From Verrucomicrobiota bacterium (GTDB taxonomy: Bacteria; Verrucomicrobiota; Verrucomicrobiia; Limisphaerales; UBA11358), in NCBI GenBank assembly GCA_026225155.1, contig JAMFSG010000278.1, positions 1 through 9,430 on the forward strand: a stretch of DNA of 9,430 bases, read 5' to 3'. The translations under genes and the position numbers were made by a program. The notes beneath the pieces are model-generated. The model did no database searches. It worked only from the letters and a program-made list of their open reading frames with translations, and was not told where the DNA came from. Shown piece after piece: positions 5,562-9,430 of the stretch (positions are counted from its first letter, which is position 1; each line of letters begins with the position of its first letter).

Positions 5562-5981
5562 ATGAGCGAATTCAAATACGCCTGTCCGGTGTGCGGCCAG
5601 CACATCAGTTGCGACGTGTCGCAGGCCGACTCGGAAATGACCTGCCCGACTTGCTTCCAAAAAATCGTCGCGCCGCAGCCGATGTCCAGCGATACCAAAC
5701 TGGTGTTGACCGGCATCCGCGCGAGCGATCGCCGGGCGACGACTCGGGTTCCGCACGTGATGACACCAAACGCGCCCGCGCCGCCGGCAAAAAATTTCCC
5801 CGGCTCGCTCGTGGTCGGCATCATTTTGATTTTCATCTGCACGGTGGTGGCGTTCATCTATCACGGAACCATTTTCAAAACGCCGGCGGCGGAGACGGCG
5901 ACGAATCAAATTTCTTCCGCGACCAATTCAGTCAATTCAAACGATACCAACAAAACGCCGCCGCCGGACGCGCCGAAGTGA
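5562..5981 (+). CDS. Small zinc-ribbon, single-pass membrane protein
   Basis: Function unknown. From the ATG at 5562 the 139-residue product starts MSEFKYACPVCGQHISC and has two CxxC knuckles (C8/C11 and C28/C31) that should bind zinc. A Pro/Ala linker follows, then one membrane helix (about 82-101, SLVVGIILIFICTVVAFIY) and a Ser/Asn/Thr/Pro-rich tail. I prefer this start because the zinc ribbon normally opens such proteins. However, an in-frame ATG at 5493 has a much better ribosome site (AGGAGG, 7-nt spacing) supplied by the palindrome and would add 23 residues (MSHQNVLKAALRVARKCGM onward). The frame stays open back to 5304, but that part is mostly repeat DNA. It is divergent from argH and followed by cinA on the same strand, with a weak terminator between. 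Confidence 0.75.
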   Translation: MSEFKYACPVCGQHISCDVSQADSEMTCPTCFQKIVAPQPMSSDTKLVLTGIRASDRRATTRVPHVMTPNAPAPPAKNFPGSLVVGIILIFICTVVAFIYHGTIFKTPAAETATNQISSATNSVNSNDTNKTPPPDAPK

Positions 5982-6012
5982 AAATGAAAATTTCTCGGAC
6001 AAAATTCACAGT

Positions 6013-6042
6013 CGGAAATTTCTTTTCCTGATTTCCGTTTTT
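6013..6042 (+). terminator. Weak possible terminator after the zinc-ribbon gene
   Basis: CGGAAAT (6013-6019) pairs with ATTTCCG (6031-6037) across an 11-nt loop and is followed by TTTTT (6038-6042). The stem is short and AT-rich, so any termination would be partial and cinA could receive read-through. Confidence 0.3.
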
Positions 6043-6058
6043 CCTTATTCAAATCTTC

Positions 6059-7366
6059 GTGAACGTCGAAATCATCAACACTGGCAGCGAGCTGATGCTG
6101 GGCCGCGTTTTGAATACGCATCAGCAATGGCTTTGCCGTCGGCTTGCCGATCTTGGCCACGTCGTCACGCGGCAAGTTGCCGTGGCTGATGTCGGAAAAG
6201 AAATCCAGCAGGCCGTGCGCGAAGCTTTGAGCCGCGCGGATTTGATCATCACCACCGGCGGCCTCGGCCCGACTTCCGACGACATCACGCGCGAACTCAT
6301 CGCTGAGCTGCTCGGCAAAAAGCTGATCGAAAACAAAGACGTGCTCGCGCATATCGAAAGTTTTTTCGCAAAACGAAATCGTCCGCGTCCGCCGAAAACT
6401 TCTGTCGAAACTTTTGTCCCCGAAGGCGCGCTGGTTTTTCTAAACCAATTCGGCACCGCGCCCGGACTGGCAATGAAAATTGGAGATGGAAGTTGGGAGA
6501 TGGGAGTTGGGGAACAAAATGCCCCATCTGCCAACTTCCATCTGCCATCTGCTTCCCCAAAATGGCTCGTGATGTTGCCCGGACCGCCGCGCGAATTGCG
6601 GCCGATGTTTGACAGTTCGGTCGTGCCGCTGTTGAAACGCGAATTTGCGGATGAGATTTTTGTCTGCCGCACGTTGCGTTCGACCGGCATCGGCGAATCG
6701 CGCGTGCAGGAAATGGTCGAAACCGATTTGCAACCGCTGGTGAAACTGGGATTGGAGATTGGCTATTGCGCGCGGCCCGGTGCGGTGGACGTGCGGTTGA
6801 CCGCGAGCGGCGCAAATGCGGAAAAAATCGTGCGCGATGGCGAAACAGTCGTGCAAAAAATTATCGGCACAAACATTTTTGGTTTTGATGATGACGAGAT
6901 TGAAAATGTCGTCGTTAAACTTTTGACCGTGCATAAAAAAACTTTGGCACTCGCGGAATCTTGCACCGGCGGTTTGATTGCGCACCGGATCACCAATGTT
7001 CCCGGCGCATCGAAAGTTTTTCTCGGTGGCGTGGTAAGCTATGCCAATTCCGCGAAAGAAAAATTTCTCGACGTGCGCGCTGAAAATTTTTCGGCGCACG
7101 GCGCGGTGAGCGAAATGGTCGCGCGCGAAATGGCGGTTGGCGCGCGCGAAAAATTCGGTTCGGATTTTGCGATCGCGGTTACGGGAATCGCCGGACCAAG
7201 TGGCGGCACAATTGAAAAACCAGTGGGAACCGTTTTCATCGCGCTCGCGTCGGCGGAAAAAGTGGAAGTGAAAAAAATGTTGAATCCGTGGGAGCGTGAA
7301 ACTTTCAAACAAGTCACCTCACAACAGGCTTTGGAATTATTGCGGATTCAACTGGTTTGTGCTTGA
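6059..7366 (+). CDS. cinA: CinA family protein: MoCF-like domain plus nicotinamide-nucleotide amidase
   Basis: The family links an N-terminal molybdopterin-binding-like domain, with pyrophosphatase activity in studied members, to a C-terminal PncC-type amidase that turns nicotinamide mononucleotide into nicotinate mononucleotide for NAD salvage. Here the first domain begins MNVEIINTGSELMLGRVLNT and includes ITTGGLGPTSDDITRE and LPGPPREL (173-180). The second holds LAESCTGGLIAHRIT (catalytic Ser301) and AVTGIAGPSGGTIEKPVGTV. At 435 residues it is slightly longer than usual, because residues about 141-167 are an insert encoded by an inverted repeat (6484-6543), just before the conserved LPGPPRE loop. 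The start is GTG at 6059 without a clear Shine-Dalgarno. A soluble sensor kinase gene starts 33 nt after the stop and may be co-transcribed. Confidence 0.94.
   Translation: MNVEIINTGSELMLGRVLNTHQQWLCRRLADLGHVVTRQVAVADVGKEIQQAVREALSRADLIITTGGLGPTSDDITRELIAELLGKKLIENKDVLAHIESFFAKRNRPRPPKTSVETFVPEGALVFLNQFGTAPGLAMKIGDGSWEMGVGEQNAPSANFHLPSASPKWLVMLPGPPRELRPMFDSSVVPLLKREFADEIFVCRTLRSTGIGESRVQEMVETDLQPLVKLGLEIGYCARPGAVDVRLTASGANAEKIVRDGETVVQKIIGTNIFGFDDDEIENVVVKLLTVHKKTLALAESCTGGLIAHRITNVPGASKVFLGGVVSYANSAKEKFLDVRAENFSAHGAVSEMVAREMAVGAREKFGSDFAIAVTGIAGPSGGTIEKPVGTVFIALASAEKVEVKKMLNPWERETFKQVTSQQALELLRIQLVCA
6484..6543. repeat. Palindromic element inserted in frame in cinA
   Basis: Arms 6484-6504 and 6523-6543 are reverse complements at 20 of 21 positions, with an 18-nt loop. 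The left side is itself a near-perfect direct repeat, GAGATGGAAGTTGG (6483-6496) then GAGATGGGAGTTGG (6497-6510). It encodes a peptide starting IGDGSWEMGVGEQNAPSAN between GTAPGLAMK and KWLVMLPGPP. Family members usually pass from the first block to the second with only a few residues, so I infer insertion into a loop. Confidence 0.75.
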
Positions 7367-7390
7367 GAACGAAACGGTTTCCGCTAGTGT
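7363..7390 (+). promoter_or_regulatory. Possible promoter of the REC-kinase gene
   Basis: TTGAGA (7363-7368) and TAGTGT (7385-7390) are 16 nt apart, and the ATG follows after 9 nt. The layout copies the candidate upstream of lysA (same -35 core, same spacing, -10 box close to the start). The -10 match is poor and the -35 overlaps the end of cinA. Confidence 0.25.
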
Positions 7391-7399
7391 TGCTCGGTA

Positions 7400-8704
7400 A
7401 TGTCAGTCGTCGTTGACCCCATCATCCAAGCTGATGCGGCTATTTCCGAGCTCATCGCGGTGACGCCGCTTCCGAAACGGCGCGGGACATTGCTCGTCGT
7501 GGATGACGAGGAGGGACCGCGGATGTCGCTGCGGGTGATCTTCAAAGATACTTACGATCTGCTCATGGCCGAGGACGGTCCGAGCGCAATTGAGCTGGCG
7601 CAAAAACACGAAATTGACGTGGCCATCCTGGACATCCGCATGGCGGGAATGTCCGGCATTGAAGTTTTGGAACGCTTGCGTTTCGTCCGGCCGGAAACCG
7701 AGGCGATCATGATCACCGCCTACGAAACGACGGACACGATCCGCCAGGCGCTGCGATTGCGCGCGTGCGATTACATCAACAAACCTTTCGATATTTCAAC
7801 CATCCGCGCCGCCGTCAATGGCGCGATGCAGCGCCGGATGCTGGAAACGGAAATCCACAGCAGCGCGGAAAAAGTCCACGAATTGCTTGGTGAACTTCAA
7901 AGCCAGCGCGTCGAGGAACAGATCGCCCGCACGCGCGGCGACATTTACGCCAGCATCATCCACGACATCAACGGCCCGCTCACGGTGATTTCCGGTTTCG
8001 TCCAGTTGCTGAATAAAAAATTGAACCGCACGTCGCGGCTCGAAGTGGAAGATCTGGAATTCATCAAGGAACGGCTGCGCATCATCGAACGGCAGGTCAG
8101 CAATTGCATTGATATTTCACGTCGTTATCTTGGTTTCTTGCGCGAACAAACCGATGAAACCGAAGCGGCAGGCGTGAACCAATTGCTAGCCGATCTCGAA
8201 CAACTCGTGCGCGTGCATCCGAGTTTACAGGAAAATGAATTTCGCCTCACGCCGGTCGCGCGCAATGTTTTCATCAGCATCAACGGCACGGATTTGATCC
8301 AGATTTTGCTGAACCTCACGGTCAACGCTTTTCAATGCGTCGCGCAACCGCATCGCGTTGAAATCGGCGGCGAAGTGCTGACCGCGCCGCTCGACTTGAC
8401 TCAAATCCAGGAAAATTCTAACAGCCGGTTGATCAATGCCGAAGGTTTCAAAAACACCGCACCGCTCGTGAAACTCTGGGTGCGCGACACCGGTTGCGGG
8501 ATCGCGCCGGAAGTGTTGCCGAAAATTTTCCAACCTTATTTTACGACCAAAGGTCCGCGTCAAGGCACCGGCCTCGGCCTCAACATCGTCCACCGGCTCA
8601 TCAAGGAAAGCAGCGGCGCGCTGCAAGTCCACACGCAACTCGGCGAAGGCACGACGTTCACCGTTTATCTGCCGACGACTTTGGAAGCGGAATTGGCGAA
8701 GTGA
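7400..8704 (+). CDS. Soluble hybrid: N-terminal response-regulator receiver plus histidine kinase
   Basis: A two-component signalling protein that probably passes phosphate between a receiver and a kinase core in the cytoplasm. The 434-residue chain has a receiver domain (about 29-145) with acidic pair D35/D36, phospho-acceptor D78 in AILDIRM, T106 in ITAYE and K128 in NKPFD. A coiled linker (about 146-180) follows, then a HisKA helix with SIIHDINGPLTV (H188), and an ATPase domain with NLTVNAF (N305/N309), DTGCGIA (D363), FQPYFTTK and GTGLGLNIV. All catalytic residues are present. There are no membrane or sensor (PAS/GAF) segments, so its input may be phosphorylation of its own receiver by another kinase. 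A loop of about 25 residues (GGEVLTAPLDLTQIQ to TAPLVK) lengthens the ATPase domain. It follows cinA by 33 nt and has no separate regulator beside it, so its partner is unknown. Confidence 0.92.
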   Translation: MSVVVDPIIQADAAISELIAVTPLPKRRGTLLVVDDEEGPRMSLRVIFKDTYDLLMAEDGPSAIELAQKHEIDVAILDIRMAGMSGIEVLERLRFVRPETEAIMITAYETTDTIRQALRLRACDYINKPFDISTIRAAVNGAMQRRMLETEIHSSAEKVHELLGELQSQRVEEQIARTRGDIYASIIHDINGPLTVISGFVQLLNKKLNRTSRLEVEDLEFIKERLRIIERQVSNCIDISRRYLGFLREQTDETEAAGVNQLLADLEQLVRVHPSLQENEFRLTPVARNVFISINGTDLIQILLNLTVNAFQCVAQPHRVEIGGEVLTAPLDLTQIQENSNSRLINAEGFKNTAPLVKLWVRDTGCGIAPEVLPKIFQPYFTTKGPRQGTGLGLNIVHRLIKESSGALQVHTQLGEGTTFTVYLPTTLEAELAK

Positions 8705-8733
8705 GAAATGAGAAAGCAGTTCAGTTTTCTCAC
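8701..8733. terminator. Hairpin shared by two converging genes
   Basis: GTGAGAAA (8701-8708) pairs with TTTCTCAC (8726-8733). The 8-bp stem covers both stop codons, the kinase's TGA and the DUF7684-like gene's TGA, and closes a 17-nt loop. There is no clean T-run on either side, so a bidirectional terminator is only suggested. Confidence 0.3.
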
Positions 8734-9206
8734 AACACTGCATCTTTTAGCATTTTTCGATTGCTCAATTTTTCTCGGACTTGAATTTCCCAATTTGAAT
8801 TGCCCACAACAATCGCCAGATTACTTTTACAGTTTTCGGAATAAGCGTCATCTGGCCATGTTGAAGAAATGAAAAACCAGAGTGCTTCGTTGAGAGATTC
8901 GTTGTTATGCCAAGTGGTCATTATGACCGGCTCGGTTTGAAAACATTCTTCGTCAAAAATATCGTGAACTCGTTCGCAATCACTTCCCCATGCACAAAAA
9001 TATACGCAGCCAGATTGAAGCAAATCTTTCGCAAACTTGCTGATAACGTTTGTGCCAATCGCAGAAGCATCTACTGCTAGAAAGGCCACGAAATGCTTTC
9101 CGGCCAGTTGAAACAAAGCGGGAAGTGATTCCAAAGTGGGTGCAGAAATTAAATGCAACTCTCGTTCATCCGGATTTTCGCGGCCAAGATGAACGAGAGT
9201 GGACAT
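8730..9206 (-). CDS. Uncharacterised protein, DUF7684-like
   Basis: The 158-residue product has no signal peptide or membrane helix. Its middle part, GCVYFCAWGSDCERVHDIFD (about 66-85, cysteines included) followed by VIMTTWHNNESLNEALWFF, resembles what I recall of the DUF7684 family (pattern CLYxxAWGxxC...D..VMTTWH...L.E..WF). This is from memory and needs a profile search. The role is unknown. The ATG directly follows the leuC stop (TAAATG on the minus strand), so translation is likely coupled. The DNA is more A+T-rich than leuC, suggesting later acquisition. The stop/start junction lies inside a long hairpin (9150-9209). The gene converges on the kinase gene with a 3-nt overlap of stop codons' surroundings. 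Confidence 0.75.
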   Translation of the reverse strand: MSTLVHLGRENPDERELHLISAPTLESLPALFQLAGKHFVAFLAVDASAIGTNVISKFAKDLLQSGCVYFCAWGSDCERVHDIFDEECFQTEPVIMTTWHNNESLNEALWFFISSTWPDDAYSENCKSNLAIVVGNSNWEIQVREKLSNRKMLKDAVL

Positions 9207-9209
9207 TTA
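9150..9209. repeat. Long hairpin covering the leuC stop / DUF7684-like start
   Basis: ACTCTCGTTCATC (9158-9170) is an exact reverse complement of 9188-9200. Beyond a small internal loop, TAAATG (9150-9155) also pairs with CATTTA (9204-9209), which on the minus strand is the leuC stop joined to the next start codon. In the mRNA the start codon would be buried unless ribosomes finishing leuC open the stem. Confidence 0.65.
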
Positions 9210-9430
9210 GTTCGCCAAATACTCGCGCGGATCAACAATTTTTCCAGCGATCGCACTCGCGGCCACCGTTGCGGGCGAAGCAAGAAACACTTTCGATTCC
9301 TTGTCGCCCATGCGACCAGGGAAATTACGATTTGTCGCGCTGATGCAATTGATGCCGGATTTATTGATGCGTCCGAAAGTATCTACCGGTCCGCCGAGAC
9401 ACGCGGAACAGCCGGCATTTTCCGTCATCT
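9207..9430 (-). CDS. leuC: 3-isopropylmalate dehydratase large subunit, C-terminal end (gene runs off the right edge)
   Basis: With LeuD this enzyme isomerises 2-isopropylmalate to 3-isopropylmalate in leucine synthesis, using a [4Fe-4S] cluster. The visible 73 residues contain [12 protein letters not shown], whose CxxC supplies two of the three cluster cysteines. They continue [35 protein letters not shown] and the end DPREYLAN, an unmistakable aconitase-superfamily C-terminus of the LeuC type. The methionine at 9428 is internal; the real start lies outside the window. No leuD follows on this strand within the window; a DUF7684-like gene occupies the position right after the stop. Homoaconitase or another paralogue is possible but less likely from this end alone. 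Confidence 0.9.
   Translation of the reverse strand, partial: MTENAGCSACLGGPVDTFGRINKSGINCISATNRNFPGRMGDKESKVFLASPATVAASAIAGKIVDPREYLAN

Noticed and set aside
6440..7312. Long open frame (290 codons) on the minus strand opposite cinA
   Set aside because: It mirrors cinA, whose motifs and full length are clear; the translated sequence is rich in His, Arg and Phe with no recognisable domain.
8350..8480. Extra loop in the kinase ATPase domain as a third palindromic insert
   Set aside because: I found no inverted repeat in the DNA of this loop; length variation between the N and G1 boxes is common in such kinases.

Overview
The window reads as a chromosomal segment from a Verrucomicrobiota-type bacterium, possibly the Pedosphaera/Limisphaerales side. 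This is an inference from protein style: a squalene-synthase-like enzyme starting near SRSFYLTLRVLP, a small MSEFKYACPVCG zinc-ribbon membrane protein, an IS200-like transposase ending EYDEKYLW, weak or absent Shine-Dalgarno sites, and many dispersed palindromic repeats. No 16S rRNA or tRNA is present to confirm it.

Layout. The left part (1-5190) is read entirely on the minus strand. From right to left it holds argH (arginine synthesis), an AT-rich DKNYY-repeat lipoprotein gene that starts 1 nt after the argH stop, a short possible gene remnant, a cluster of REP-like palindromes around an IS200-like/RAYT transposase gene, a squalene/phytoene synthase family gene, a small secreted SHOCT-like protein gene, a Rho-independent terminator, a 26-bp inverted repeat, and the start of lysA (lysine synthesis), which leaves the window. 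A divergent intergenic region (5191-5561) holds four tandem 8-nt units and another palindrome. Plus-strand genes follow: a zinc-ribbon membrane protein, cinA, and a soluble REC-histidine kinase. The right end is minus strand again: the 3' end of leuC (leucine synthesis), with a DUF7684-like gene fused to its stop codon.

Function. The core genes are ordinary metabolism: amino-acid synthesis (leuC, argH, lysA), isoprenoid condensation and nucleotide repair. The notable content is repeat biology. Two enzyme genes, the squalene synthase homologue and cinA, each carry an in-frame palindromic insert of about 20-28 codons at a point where the families usually have no extra sequence. This resembles the in-frame palindromic elements known from Rickettsia. 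Separately, a family of two-hairpin REP-like units, whose stems change by compensating substitutions, surrounds a single-domain HUH transposase. Two AT-rich accessory genes also sit exactly at the stop codons of housekeeping genes, and one of those junctions lies in a long hairpin.
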